Shown in pieces: positions 43,236 to 52,014 of a DNA stretch of 64,000 nt. The stretch is taken from contig NZ_OY769915.1 of assembly GCF_963669205.1 (NCBI RefSeq), forward strand, positions 1,276,001 to 1,340,000, read 5' to 3'. The notes beneath the pieces are model-generated. The model had not been told where the DNA came from. It ran no database searches and saw only the letters and a list, made by a program, of their open reading frames with translations. Numbering within the stretch: position 1 is the stretch's first letter; every line of letters begins with the position of its first letter. Origin of the DNA: an uncultured Roseibium sp. Lineage in GTDB: Bacteria > Pseudomonadota > Alphaproteobacteria > Rhizobiales > Stappiaceae. The translations under genes and the position numbers were made by a program.

Positions 43236-43958
43236 TCAGGACTGGATCCGGTCATAGTCGACCCTGCCATCCACCAGATGCACTCGGCGTTGCATGCGCG
43301 CGGCAAGATCCATGTCGTGCGTGACCGCAACCACGGTCGTCTTTTGCGTTTCCACAATGGCCTGAAGGCTTTCGAACACCTGTTCGGTCGACGCGGAATC
43401 GAGACTGCCGGTCGGTTCGTCCGCGAGGATCAGGTCGGGGGAATTCGCCAGCGCGCGCGCGACGGCGACCCGCTGCCGCTGCCCGCCTGAAAGCTGCGCC
43501 GGCCGGCGATGAAGAAAGTCTTCCAGTCCGAGGTCCACGAGCAGCCGGGTGGCGTGCTCGAGCTGGTCCTTTGCAGAAAGACGTCCGAGTTTCTGCATGG
43601 GGATCATGATGTTCTCCAGGGCCGTGAACTCCGGCAGGAGAAAGTGGAACTGAAACACGAAACCGATCTTTTCAAGGCGCATCGACGCCATTTCGCCCGA
43701 GGTGAGATCCGCCGTAGGGCAGCCTTCGATCAGCACTTCGCCGGATGTCGGCCTGTCGAGCAGGCCAAGCAGGTAGAGCAGTGACGACTTCCCGGAGCCG
43801 GACGGGCCGGTGATGGCAACGAATTCCGACGTTCCGACGCTGAAATCAATATCCTCTACCAGCGTGACCGGAACAATTGCGGGCAGAATGCGGGTGAGGC
43901 TGCGGGTCTGAAGAAGCGGCTCGGCACGGGATGCCGCCTGAGGTTGGGGCGCGCTCAT
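43236..43958 (-). CDS. ABC transporter ATPase (DevA/MacB/LolD-like)
   Basis: A 240-residue ABC ATPase. Walker A GPSGSGKSS (about 49-57), Q-loop FVFQFHFLLPEF, signature LSGGQRQRVAVARALA (about 157-172), Walker B LILADEPTGSLDS and H-loop THD are all intact. It powers the FtsX-type permease encoded upstream. The start ATG 43956-43958 overlaps the permease stop by ATGA. With the adaptor gene it makes an adaptor-permease-ATPase operon of DevBCA type, in which the ATPase comes last. Confidence 0.92.
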   Translation of the reverse strand: MSAPQPQAASRAEPLLQTRSLTRILPAIVPVTLVEDIDFSVGTSEFVAITGPSGSGKSSLLYLLGLLDRPTSGEVLIEGCPTADLTSGEMASMRLEKIGFVFQFHFLLPEFTALENIMIPMQKLGRLSAKDQLEHATRLLVDLGLEDFLHRRPAQLSGGQRQRVAVARALANSPDLILADEPTGSLDSASTEQVFESLQAIVETQKTTVVAVTHDMDLAARMQRRVHLVDGRVDYDRIQS

Positions 43959-45190
43959 GTCGCCCCCCGGATAATGTCGACGGGATTGAGTTTTGCGGCT
44001 TTTCTGGCCGGAATGAGCCCCGCTATTCCGGAAGAAAACAACGCGAGAAGGCAGGCAAGGACATAGTGCACATACGAGAAGTGGATCGGCAGCCGGGTCA
44101 TCTCGATGTCGGTCGTGACCTCGAACTTGACCGTGGCGAGATAACTTGAAAGTCCGAAGCCGAGCAGGCACCCGGCCATCGCCCCGAGAATGCCGATCAC
44201 CAGTCCCTCGAGAACGAAGATCTGCTGGATGTCGGTTTCCGGAAAGCCGAGTGACTTCAGGATTGCAATGTCCCGGGCCTTTTCATGCACGATCGTGGAC
44301 ACGATGTTGAAGATACCGAAGCCGGCAACCACGAGGATGGCGCCGACAACCGTGTACATGATCGCATTGCGCACGACGAAGGCTTCCATGAGACCTTCAT
44401 TGGCCTCTTCCCAGGAAACGGCCTTGTAGCCCAGCTGACGCTCGGCGCGTGCCGCGATCTCGGTCGCGTCGTTGATGTCTGCAAGCCTGACCGAAATGCT
44501 GTTGATGATGTCCGGTTTTTCCAGGAGGATCTGCACCGCCTTGAGCGGCGCATAGGCCAGGCCCTCGTCGCTTGTCGTGATGCCCGTGTGGAACAGCCCG
44601 ACGATCTTGAAGCGTTTCGCGAGACCGTTTGCCGATGTCAGCGTCACCGTATCGCCGAGTTCGGCGCCGAGACGCTCTGCGGCCTTGCGGCCGATCACCA
44701 GGCCGTTCGCGGTTGAATCGAGCGCTTCGAAACTGCCGCTGCGCATGTCCTCCCGGATCTTGGAAACCTTCAGTTCGCGTTTCGGCACCACGCCAACCAG
44801 CGTCATGCCGACATCCTGTCCGCTGTAGCGCAGCACGGACTGCCCGCTCAGCCGCTGGGCGAAGTCGCCGTCGACCCAATCGCGCAGGGAAGCGATCGCC
44901 TCGGTCGGATTGCGGATGCCGCGCAAATCCTCCAGGGGCCGCAGGCCGTGGAAGGCAACCGCGTCGTAAATGGCGGCCGCGGGTTGTTCGGCCGGATTGC
45001 GTTTCTCGTCCAGAATTTCGACATGCGGAATGGCTTCGATCAGGGTCGTCATGAAATCTCTTTGCGAGCCTTCCATGAGACTGGCCATGGCGACCGAAAA
45101 GCCGACACCCAGCGCAACGCCAAGCGTGGAAACAATGGTTTGCCGCAGTCGGTTGCGGACATGCGTCGATGCGATCCGGAGAAGCAGCAC
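43955..45190 (-). CDS. ABC transporter permease, FtsX/MacB-PCD type
   Basis: A 411-residue permease with an N-terminal membrane segment (about 15-35), a periplasmic MacB-PCD domain (SVRLADINDATEIAARAERQ region near 215-235), and three membrane segments at about 275-300, 330-350 and 370-395 (FtsX type). It has no ATPase domain of its own. It starts with GTG 45190, which shares a base with the adaptor stop, and its stop overlaps the ATPase start. The exported substrate is unknown; DevC relatives export glycolipids, MacB exports macrolides or peptides. Confidence 0.9.
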   Translation of the reverse strand: MLLLRIASTHVRNRLRQTIVSTLGVALGVGFSVAMASLMEGSQRDFMTTLIEAIPHVEILDEKRNPAEQPAAAIYDAVAFHGLRPLEDLRGIRNPTEAIASLRDWVDGDFAQRLSGQSVLRYSGQDVGMTLVGVVPKRELKVSKIREDMRSGSFEALDSTANGLVIGRKAAERLGAELGDTVTLTSANGLAKRFKIVGLFHTGITTSDEGLAYAPLKAVQILLEKPDIINSISVRLADINDATEIAARAERQLGYKAVSWEEANEGLMEAFVVRNAIMYTVVGAILVVAGFGIFNIVSTIVHEKARDIAILKSLGFPETDIQQIFVLEGLVIGILGAMAGCLLGFGLSSYLATVKFEVTTDIEMTRLPIHFSYVHYVLACLLALFSSGIAGLIPARKAAKLNPVDIIRGAT

Positions 45191-46203
45191 TACCTGGCTC
45201 CTTCGGCGTTCGGACTGACCTTGTCTCCTTCCGATAGATCCTCCCGGAACGGGAATACAATCTGGTCTTCTTCGCTGACACCGTCCAGCACCTCGACCGT
45301 TCTCGTGCCGCGAATGCCGGTCTTGACGTTTATCCGTGAAATCCGGTTTTTCTCTTTCAGGACCTGCAGGACCGATCCGTCAAAGGCTGCGAGCGGCAGC
45401 AGCAGGGCGTCGTCCTTTTCGCTGGTGACAATGTTGATTTCCGTGGTCATTCCGATCCGAAGCAGCGTATCGCGGGGAAGCTCGAGATAGACACGGTAGT
45501 TCTTGAGAACGGGATCGCCTTTCGGAGTGATGCTTGCGACTGTTGCCGTGAGCATGTCATCCGGAAACGCATCAGAGCGGATGAGCGCCTTGTGACCTTT
45601 GTGAACCTTCGGAATGTCCTCTTCGTTCACTTCCGCAACCAGCTGCAGGGGCAAAGGTTGCCCGATCCAGAACAGGATTTCGCCAGGTTCCGCAACTTCC
45701 CCGACGGATCCGTCCTGACGCAGGACAACGCCGTCCATTGGCGCGATAATCAGGTAGTCCCGGAGCCGTTCCTTCTGGGCCGCGATCATGGCGTTGATGC
45801 GGATGACCTCATTCTGCGCCTTGTCGTAGACCTGCTGACTGACGACGCGCCGGTCCAGCAGCTGCAGGGCGCGCTCCCGGTCCGATTGCGCAAGCTCGCG
45901 CCGCGCTTCCAGCTCCGCGAGCGTTGCACGGGCATCGCCGCTGTCCAGCTCCGCGAGCTGGTCGCCCTGGCGCACCTCGGCGCCCTCGCAGCCGCAGAGC
46001 GATATGATCCGTTCGCGAATGATGCTCGTGACCTTCGCCCACCGGACCGGCTCCACAACGGCGGTGGCATAAACGACTTCGGCGGCACTCCCCCGGTGTG
46101 GCCGGATAACGTTGACCTCCGGCGGACGGCCGGCCCACCAAAACGCGGCCGCGATCGCGGCTGCAAGCAGGAAAAGCAGCACTGGAAAGCGAAGTGAACG
46201 CAT
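45190..46203 (-). CDS. Periplasmic adaptor (HlyD/DevB family) of an ABC exporter
   Basis: A 337-residue membrane-fusion protein. The N-terminal membrane anchor (about 5-25) precedes biotinyl-lipoyl halves around a coiled-coil hairpin (about 80-130: LAELEARRELAQSDRERALQ) and a beta-barrel domain. CGCEGAEVRQGDQLAELDSG marks the lipoyl region. The start ATG 46203 (MRSLRF) is preceded by a 27-residue in-frame stretch without a site. It is the first gene of the adaptor-permease-ATPase operon. Confidence 0.88.
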   Translation of the reverse strand: MRSLRFPVLLFLLAAAIAAAFWWAGRPPEVNVIRPHRGSAAEVVYATAVVEPVRWAKVTSIIRERIISLCGCEGAEVRQGDQLAELDSGDARATLAELEARRELAQSDRERALQLLDRRVVSQQVYDKAQNEVIRINAMIAAQKERLRDYLIIAPMDGVVLRQDGSVGEVAEPGEILFWIGQPLPLQLVAEVNEEDIPKVHKGHKALIRSDAFPDDMLTATVASITPKGDPVLKNYRVYLELPRDTLLRIGMTTEINIVTSEKDDALLLPLAAFDGSVLQVLKEKNRISRINVKTGIRGTRTVEVLDGVSEEDQIVFPFREDLSEGDKVSPNAEGAR

Positions 46204-46400
46204 GTGGCATCCGTGTGTGTTGTCACGACATGAGTCGCCTCTTTCTGAAACCCGCTCCGGTGATTGCCGCCAACGGAGGCGCATTTCAGGATCATCACAC
46301 TAGGGCCTGCCGTCACCGCGTCCATGTCATGGATCAATTCCGACCCATTGCGGCCCGGTTTACCTGGAAACGGGTCTTGCGAGGCGATCCCGAGTGAATG

Positions 46401-46526
46401 GACTTGTCATTCCGGGAAGGCAGGAAACCGGTAACCACTGGTTCCTCCGTCTCCTTTCTACCTCTGGCCGCGGGGAATACTGGATCCCGGTCTTACCGCT
46501 CGAACGGCAAACCGGGATGACAAACC
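46401..46526. repeat. Short TIR element, family B copy 3 (inverted)
   Basis: A 126-bp block in the opposite orientation to the other copies. It is bounded by GACTTGTCATTCCGG (46401-46415) and CCGGGATGACAAACCC (end 46526). Reverse-complementing it gives GTTTGCCG...AAGACCGGGATCCAGTATTCC, matching copy 2. It lies in the 366-base gap 46204-46569, which shows no gene otherwise. Confidence 0.75.
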
Positions 46527-46569
46527 CGGGGAACAATTCCGAATTGAGGCGCGCCTTCGCGGCTTCTAT

Positions 46570-46782
46570 TCAATAATGCGGTGGTTTCTCGACGTGATGG
46601 GCAGGAAGAACCTGCTCCGCCAGCTCCTCAACCTGGTCGGTCATCTTGTCCACCAGGCGCGTCAGGCGATCGATCTGCTTACCCTGTTCCACGACCACGC
46701 CGTTGAGATCCTCGATCGTGCGGCCGGCATGGGCCAGGTCGATTTCAAGTTGCTCGATCCGTGCTTCATGATCTGTTGGCAT
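46570..46782 (-). CDS. slyX: SlyX family protein
   Basis: A 70-residue coiled-coil protein with IEQLEIDLAHAGRTIEDLNG, KQIDRLTRLVDKM and the C-terminal PPHY signature of the SlyX family. Function is not established. The start ATG 46780-46782 is chosen; the frame opens at 46854 but the added 24 residues do not fit the family. It is divergent from the GST gene. Confidence 0.88.
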   Translation of the reverse strand: MPTDHEARIEQLEIDLAHAGRTIEDLNGVVVEQGKQIDRLTRLVDKMTDQVEELAEQVLPAHHVEKPPHY

Positions 46783-46949
46783 GGAACATCCCCTGTCTTG
46801 TGTCGGGCGCCGGTGATACAGGCCGAAACGGGTCCCGGAAACAAATTTATTCATCGCAACATGCCGATGGGTTTAATCGCGCTGCGTGAGTGCTATATGA
46901 GCAACGGGATCCCCGCGCCAACTGCAGGGGCACAACGAAAGAGAATTTC

Positions 46950-47654
46950 ATGACCGCCTTGTCCGATTTCCCGATCACCAAGAAATGGCCGGCCCAACAC
47001 CCGGAGCGCCTTCAGCTCTATTCGCTGCCGACGCCGAACGGGATCAAGGTCTCCGCAATGCTCGAGGAAACCGGCTTGCCCTACGAGCCCCACAAGGTCG
47101 ACTTCGGCACGAACGATCAACTTACTCCGGAATTCCTGTCGCTCAATCCCAACAACAAGATCCCGGCGATCATCGATCCGGACGGCCCCGGCGGCAAACC
47201 GCTCGCGCTTTGGGAATCCGGCGCGATCCTGATCTACCTGGCGGAAAAGACCGGAAAACTGATCCCCTCCGATCCGGGCGAGAAATATGAGGCGATTCAG
47301 TGGGTGATGTGGCAGATGGGCGGTTTCGGCCCGATGACAGGGCAGCTCGGCTTCTTTCACAAGTTCGCGGGCCGCGAATATGAAGACCGCCGTCCGTTCG
47401 AACGCTACCGTGACGAGGTCAAGCGCCTGTTGAACGTGCTCGACCGGCAGCTTGACGGCCGTGACTACATCATGGGCGACCAGTTCACGATCGCCGATAT
47501 CACCTCCTGGCCCTGGGCGCGCAACATCAACGGATTTTATGAGGCGGCCGACGTCGTCGGCTACCACGATTTCAAGAATGTAGTGCGCTGGGTCGATACC
47601 TGCCTGGCGCGTCCTGCCAGCCAGAAGGCAATCAACATTCCGGCCCGGGACTAG
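46950..47654 (+). CDS. Nu-class glutathione S-transferase (YfcG/YghU-like)
   Basis: A 234-residue GST. LYSLPTPNGIKVSAMLEE (about 23-40) includes the TPNG motif used for disulfide-bond reductase activity in Nu-class enzymes. NPNNKIPAIIDPDGPGGKPL and ALWESGAILIYLAEKTGKLIP follow, then a helical C-terminal domain with FTIADITSWPWARN. Such enzymes have disulfide reductase and peroxidase activity with two glutathiones. ATG 46950 is the start. Nothing else in the gap to SlyX. Confidence 0.92.
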   Translation: MTALSDFPITKKWPAQHPERLQLYSLPTPNGIKVSAMLEETGLPYEPHKVDFGTNDQLTPEFLSLNPNNKIPAIIDPDGPGGKPLALWESGAILIYLAEKTGKLIPSDPGEKYEAIQWVMWQMGGFGPMTGQLGFFHKFAGREYEDRRPFERYRDEVKRLLNVLDRQLDGRDYIMGDQFTIADITSWPWARNINGFYEAADVVGYHDFKNVVRWVDTCLARPASQKAINIPARD

Positions 47655-47670
47655 ATACGGCACACGGCGC

Positions 47671-47696
47671 GGTCTCTCCGTATTCGCGGAGAGACC
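47671..47696. terminator. Hairpin between convergent GST and HTTM genes
   Basis: GGTCTCTCCG (47671-47680) and CGGAGAGACC (47687-47696) form a perfect 10-bp stem with a 6-base loop. No clear T run follows on either strand, so it may be a bidirectional or Rho-assisted terminator. Confidence 0.55.
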
Positions 47697-47707
47697 GGCA
47701 ATTGCTG

Positions 47708-49504
47708 TCAACCGAAACAGTCATGGTTCCAGACCTGTCGCGTTTCGACCGTTTTCTGGTCGCCTGGCGGCGGGGTCCGCTCGACCTGGAAATAGATGAC
47801 GAAGTTGGAAACCGTAGCCGCAGTTGTTTCGCTGTCCGGCCAGCTCCGGCAGAGATACCGGGCATAACTGAGCGCGAGGACCTGCGGTTCGTCCTCGTAG
47901 GACTGGTCCTCGAGATTGGACAGGAACTTGCGCCACCGGTAGTTCGCATAGCGCTGCGAAACGATCTCCGGTTTTTCGAAATCGGCCAGGCCGGTCCTGC
48001 CGTTGTAAACGTCCGCCATCGTCCCGTCTGCAAGTTCACCCTCGATCACCGGCCAGGGGCTCGTCATTTCCGGATAGGGCGCGAACATGGTCCAGTTCTG
48101 GTAAAGCCCGAGAGCCTGTCGTACGCCGACGAACTGTGCGGGCAGCGTCAGGCCGCTTGCCGGGACGGTCGATACGTTCTGTACGGTAACGAACATGAAG
48201 GCGGCTGCTGCGAGAATCTGCGTAACGGCACCGAAGCGCGGCGGCCGGTCACGCCACGGCAGCACGATCGCCGTCACGCGCGAGAGCGAAGACCGGTTGC
48301 GCCCGACCCAGTCATAGAACCAGTCACCCGGTTTCCGGAAGAACACCAGGCCCAGAAGCGTCCCGAGCGGGAAAAAGACGGGCGAGATCGCGATCAGCCT
48401 GCTCAGGGCCCCGAACTTGAAATAACGATTGTTCCCGACGGTCAGAACCCAGGAATTGCGCGCTTCGAGCTCGGCTCCGATCTCCGCATCGTCCTGCGCG
48501 GGCCGGACAGGCGTTGCCGGAAGGAACAGAAATACCTTCAGGATCTGGCACGTCTTCTCGCAGAAATCGCAGCCGCGATCGAACCAGATGGCGACAGGCC
48601 TGTCCGCGCGCGCAGGCAGCACGCGCGCGAGCCTGTCCCACATCCAGCCCGGCATGAAGGTCAGGTTCATGATGATCGAGATGACCGGAAAGAATCCGAT
48701 CTCCAGAAAAAGCGCGAACGACAGATGCATGGTGATGAAGGCCAGCATCAGCACCGTTCGGAATGTGCGGTGAAACAGCGGTGAAAATATCAGGATCGGG
48801 CCGACCAGTTCCAGAACGTAGACATAGAACGTCAATCCCGTCAGGAGACCCTCGAACTGTCGGAACCAGAGGGCGAACGGTGTGACCAGGTAGTCAAGTT
48901 GCAGCGCGTAGTAGACGGCAGTTCCGTCCTGCGTCCAGATTGGATGTGTCTTCAACAGCGCGCTGAAGAAATACATGGACATGCCCTGAAGCAGCAGGGC
49001 GGCGGTTGCGATCGTGCAATAGGTTTTTCCGGTGAAGACAGGCCGCCGCGACAGGGCGGCATCGATCGAATAGCGCGCGCCAAGCGGCAGAAAAATGGCC
49101 CAGAACAGAAGTATAAGCGCCAAATTGTCCTCACCGGACAGGATGAAGGTATTCCTGTTTTGCAGCGACAACAGCAACGCCCATGAAATGACGGTCATTA
49201 ATCGCGTGCGCCAGCCGAGCATGAGCGCAAGGGCGGCAAGTCCGGCCACGATGAACAGCAGGGCCTGAAACCAGGCTGATCCGTTTGCCAGGTGGAACGA
49301 CCACGTGGTGGCATAAAGATGCTCGATCTGCACGCTGCGCGGCATCACGCCGGCGTCTGTGTAGTGGGCGACGAGGTCGCGTGCGCGCATGAAAAGATCG
49401 ATCAGGATCCACAGGCTCAGAAGGACGCGGAACAGCGCCAGCGTGCGAAGATCTATTCCGAAAATCGTCCTGATGGATGCCAGTCTAACCGCCAAGAGAC
49501 ACAC
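47708..49504 (-). CDS. HTTM-DUF393 membrane protein (vitamin K-carboxylase-like)
   Basis: A 598-residue membrane protein. The first 290 residues form an HTTM module with many membrane segments, including LFRVLLSLWILIDLF and LILLFWAIFLPLG. A soluble insert with IWFDRGCDFCEKTC (about 305-318) carries the DxxCxxC mark of DUF393 thiol-oxidoreductase-like proteins. The C-terminal part adds two membrane segments and a periplasmic domain with YQNWTMFAPYPEMTSPWPVI. HTTM proteins relate to gamma-glutamyl carboxylase. The frame starts with a GTG at 49504; a few residues of uncertainty remain. Substrate unknown. Confidence 0.82.
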   Translation of the reverse strand: MCLLAVRLASIRTIFGIDLRTLALFRVLLSLWILIDLFMRARDLVAHYTDAGVMPRSVQIEHLYATTWSFHLANGSAWFQALLFIVAGLAALALMLGWRTRLMTVISWALLLSLQNRNTFILSGEDNLALILLFWAIFLPLGARYSIDAALSRRPVFTGKTYCTIATAALLLQGMSMYFFSALLKTHPIWTQDGTAVYYALQLDYLVTPFALWFRQFEGLLTGLTFYVYVLELVGPILIFSPLFHRTFRTVLMLAFITMHLSFALFLEIGFFPVISIIMNLTFMPGWMWDRLARVLPARADRPVAIWFDRGCDFCEKTCQILKVFLFLPATPVRPAQDDAEIGAELEARNSWVLTVGNNRYFKFGALSRLIAISPVFFPLGTLLGLVFFRKPGDWFYDWVGRNRSSLSRVTAIVLPWRDRPPRFGAVTQILAAAAFMFVTVQNVSTVPASGLTLPAQFVGVRQALGLYQNWTMFAPYPEMTSPWPVIEGELADGTMADVYNGRTGLADFEKPEIVSQRYANYRWRKFLSNLEDQSYEDEPQVLALSYARYLCRSWPDSETTAATVSNFVIYFQVERTPPPGDQKTVETRQVWNHDCFG

Positions 49505-49649
49505 CGCTTCTGGGCATGTCGAGACATGCCATGATCTTGAAACACCGCAAAAAATACCGAAGTTTCGTAAATATTTGGATTAGGGTCCGGACCCTAAGGC
49601 GTTCGCGGGAAACCGCAGCGTTTCTGCAGAAAATCATATTGAAGGAGCA

Positions 49650-50060
49650 ATGATGCGGGCAATCAGTCGAACACGTGGCGGCCTTGTCCGGTTTGTCGCC
49701 GTGGCACTTGTCTCAGTGATCTTTGCCACCGCTGCCGTCGCCAGGAACACCGGGACAGGGCCGTTCTACGCCTACGAGACGCTCTACTACGAAAACCTGA
49801 CCAGGCGCGAAATCCCGAGGATCCAGCAGCGGTTGCGTCTCGACGAGCCGGCTGCTGCCATCGTTACAACCAGTCTTCAGGAAGATGGCTGGTCCAACGA
49901 ACCAGTGCTTGAAAGCCCTGTCTCGATCCGCGACGGCGCGCTTAAGACGGTTGCCCCCTCCAACGGGGAATGGCTTGAAGCCGCCGGCACAGGCGTTCTT
50001 GCCACGACCGTCGGCATGGCGATCTTCTATCTCGGAGGCGTACGATTTGATTGGGCATGA
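49650..50060 (+). CDS. Hypothetical exported 136-residue protein
   Basis: An N-terminal signal peptide (about 1-32, ending ATAAVA) is followed by a soluble region (RIQQRLRLDEPAAAIVTTSLQED) and a C-terminal hydrophobic segment (about 112-130) that would anchor it. AAGGAG lies just upstream of the start, with ATG 49653 as an alternative. No family recognised. It converges on the NUDIX gene with 19 bases between the stops. Confidence 0.7.
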   Translation: MMRAISRTRGGLVRFVAVALVSVIFATAAVARNTGTGPFYAYETLYYENLTRREIPRIQQRLRLDEPAAAIVTTSLQEDGWSNEPVLESPVSIRDGALKTVAPSNGEWLEAAGTGVLATTVGMAIFYLGGVRFDWA

Positions 50061-50079
50061 AGGACGATCCGGGGCGTTC

Positions 50080-50952
50080 CTAAATCAGCGGGAGAAGCTC
50101 CTTGAATGAAGGCTCATTCAGAAGCTTTGCAGCCTCTTCAGCCGATACCCAGCGCCGGTTCCGGTGATTTTCCTCCCAGGCACCATCCGGCAGGATACGG
50201 CTGACTTCCATGGCATAAACGGCGACGTCGCAGGTCGCGCCCCACTTCTCGTAGCTGTATGAGCCGAGTGGTTCATCACCGGTCGAGCCTTCTACACCGG
50301 CCTCTTCGCGGGCTTCGATCATGGCCGACCTCGCCGGACTCAAGCCGGGTTCAACGATCCCTTTTGGCACCACCCAGTGGCGTCCGCTGCTGGACCCTAT
50401 GATCAGGATTTCAGGACCGGCCTTTGTTCTCCGAAAGGGAATGACCGCCGATTGCGAATAGTAGTAGGCTGGCCTTGGCCTGCGCTCGGGTCCGTCCGGA
50501 GACGGGTAGGGAAACAGGTCCGGCAAGGCGCGCGGGTCGACGTATTCGCGCAGTCTGGCGTGGCCATACTGAGTTTCGACAATCAAGAGAGCGCCGGAAT
50601 AGGTTTCGATTTCAAGTGCCAAACGTGTTGCCAAGGCCTGAATACGTTTCGGGGCGGCGACGAGGAGCACCCGGTTTTCGCCCGAAAACGAGGGGAGGCG
50701 CCCTCCGGACAGGTCTTTGGAAGCTTTTATTCCATCCGCCGTCCAACCTGCGGCCTTCAAAGCTTTTTCCGCAGTCACCCGCGCGCGGAGCGTCTGCTCG
50801 CTCACGACGGCATCCGGACACAGGCCTTTCCGGCCGAGCCAGCAGCCGATTTTCTGCGCCTGCCGTTTGCCTTTCGTGCGCAGTGGGCAAGCGGTCTTTG
50901 ACCCCGTCCACGTCTTGTCACGCGCACCGGCGCATAACAGCAGCATTTCCAT
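50080..50952 (-). CDS. SixA-like (degenerate) plus NUDIX hydrolase fusion
   Basis: A 290-residue two-domain protein. Residues about 1-110 follow the histidine-phosphatase (SixA) pattern: LRTKGKRQAQKIGCWLGRKG and VVSEQTLRARVTAEKALKAAG. But the RHG catalytic start reads CAG (LLCAGARDKTW), so phosphatase activity is doubtful. Residues about 160-285 are a NUDIX domain with a variant box KGIVEPGLSPARSAM then EAREEAG (about 198-220). The last glutamates are retained, while the conserved glutamate after G and the box arginine are changed. Mycobacterial MutT1 joins the same two folds in the opposite order. Substrate unknown. Confidence 0.8.
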   Translation of the reverse strand: MEMLLLCAGARDKTWTGSKTACPLRTKGKRQAQKIGCWLGRKGLCPDAVVSEQTLRARVTAEKALKAAGWTADGIKASKDLSGGRLPSFSGENRVLLVAAPKRIQALATRLALEIETYSGALLIVETQYGHARLREYVDPRALPDLFPYPSPDGPERRPRPAYYYSQSAVIPFRRTKAGPEILIIGSSSGRHWVVPKGIVEPGLSPARSAMIEAREEAGVEGSTGDEPLGSYSYEKWGATCDVAVYAMEVSRILPDGAWEENHRNRRWVSAEEAAKLLNEPSFKELLPLI

Positions 50953-51122
50953 ATGCGTTTCCTCTAGGGTACGGATGAACTTACCGGGTCACCGCAGCCC
51001 TGTCATGACCATCGAAATCGGCCGGGTTCGAAAAAAAATCTGGCAGATGTCCATCGGGCATCGCCCCGTTCGTCATGTGAGTGAAGGCAATGTCGCCTTT
51101 GCTGACTTGACAGGAGATGGAA

Positions 51123-51632
51123 ATGACAATCTGGACGATACTCGCAGGTGGTATGGGTGTGGTTGCGCTGCTCGGTGCCGGGACGTTGATGCTGCCCAAG
51201 AACGTGCATGTGGAGCGCCATGCCAAGATTGCGGCATCACCGGAAACCATTCTGGAGCTGGCGGCTTCGAACCACGGGTATCAGGCATTCAACCCGTATC
51301 TGACCTCCGATCCGGAGCTGAAAATCAAACCCTTCGGACCGGATACGGGCGTCGGGTCCGGTTTTCATTTCGACGGCAAGGAAGGCAAGGGCACCCAGAC
51401 CGTCGCCAAGGTGACGGCAAACAGCGTGCGCTACGACATCGACCTGGGCGCGATGGGCAGACCGGTCCAGGAAATCACTGCGCAAGGCTTGCCTGACGGA
51501 ACGCAAGTCACCTGGACCATGGATATGGACCTCGGCTTCAATCCGGTTGCCCGCGTGTTCGGGTTATTCCTGGACGGTATGGTGGGCAAGAGCTTCGAGC
51601 AGGGCCTTGACAACCTGGCGCCCGCCACCTGA
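51123..51632 (+). CDS. SRPBCC/polyketide-cyclase-like membrane-anchored protein
   Basis: A 169-residue protein with an N-terminal membrane anchor (about 4-24) and a START/SRPBCC-type domain (VERHAKIAASPETILELAAS, GTQTVAKVTANSVRYDIDLG, EITAQGLPDGTQVTWTMDMD). Such domains bind hydrophobic ligands. AGGAG 7 bases upstream favours ATG 51123; ATG 51117 is adjacent. It precedes the DGPF gene by 28 bases, so it is probably the first gene of the ECF42-type operon. Confidence 0.82.
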   Translation: MTIWTILAGGMGVVALLGAGTLMLPKNVHVERHAKIAASPETILELAASNHGYQAFNPYLTSDPELKIKPFGPDTGVGSGFHFDGKEGKGTQTVAKVTANSVRYDIDLGAMGRPVQEITAQGLPDGTQVTWTMDMDLGFNPVARVFGLFLDGMVGKSFEQGLDNLAPAT

Positions 51633-51660
51633 TCAGATTGAGACAACAAGGATTTTGAAC

Positions 51661-52014
51661 ATGCGTTACACATTTCTGCTTTACACCGACCCGGCTGATC
51701 TTGCCGGCATGACACCGGAAGACTGGGCCGCCGAAAAGGAGGTCTACGGAGCCTATATCGGCGCCCTGCAGAAGGCGGGTGTTTTCGTGGACACCGACTG
51801 GCTGCAGCCGGTTGAAACCGCGACGACGCTGTCCTTGAAAGGGGGCAGCCGGCAGGTGCAGGACGGACCGTTTGCCGACACGAAGGAAACGCTTGGCGGG
51901 TTTTTCGTCATTGACGTACCGGATCTGGACGCGGCAATGGCCTGGGCTGAAAAGTGCCCCGCGGCCAAGACCGGAAAAGTCGAGATCAGGGCCTCCGCAA
52001 TGGGCTCGGTGTGA
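51661..52014 (+). CDS. DGPF-motif (YCII-like) protein, ECF42 partner
   Basis: A 117-residue protein of the YCII/DGPF superfamily. MRYTFLLYTDPADLAG begins it, and QDGPFADTKETLGGFFVI (about 73-90) carries the DGPF motif. Proteins of this family are strongly linked to ECF42-type sigma factors, and here the stop overlaps the sigma gene start as GTGA. The role of the DGPF protein is unsettled; an antioxidant-like or scaffold function has been proposed for relatives. Confidence 0.9.
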   Translation: MRYTFLLYTDPADLAGMTPEDWAAEKEVYGAYIGALQKAGVFVDTDWLQPVETATTLSLKGGSRQVQDGPFADTKETLGGFFVIDVPDLDAAMAWAEKCPAAKTGKVEIRASAMGSV

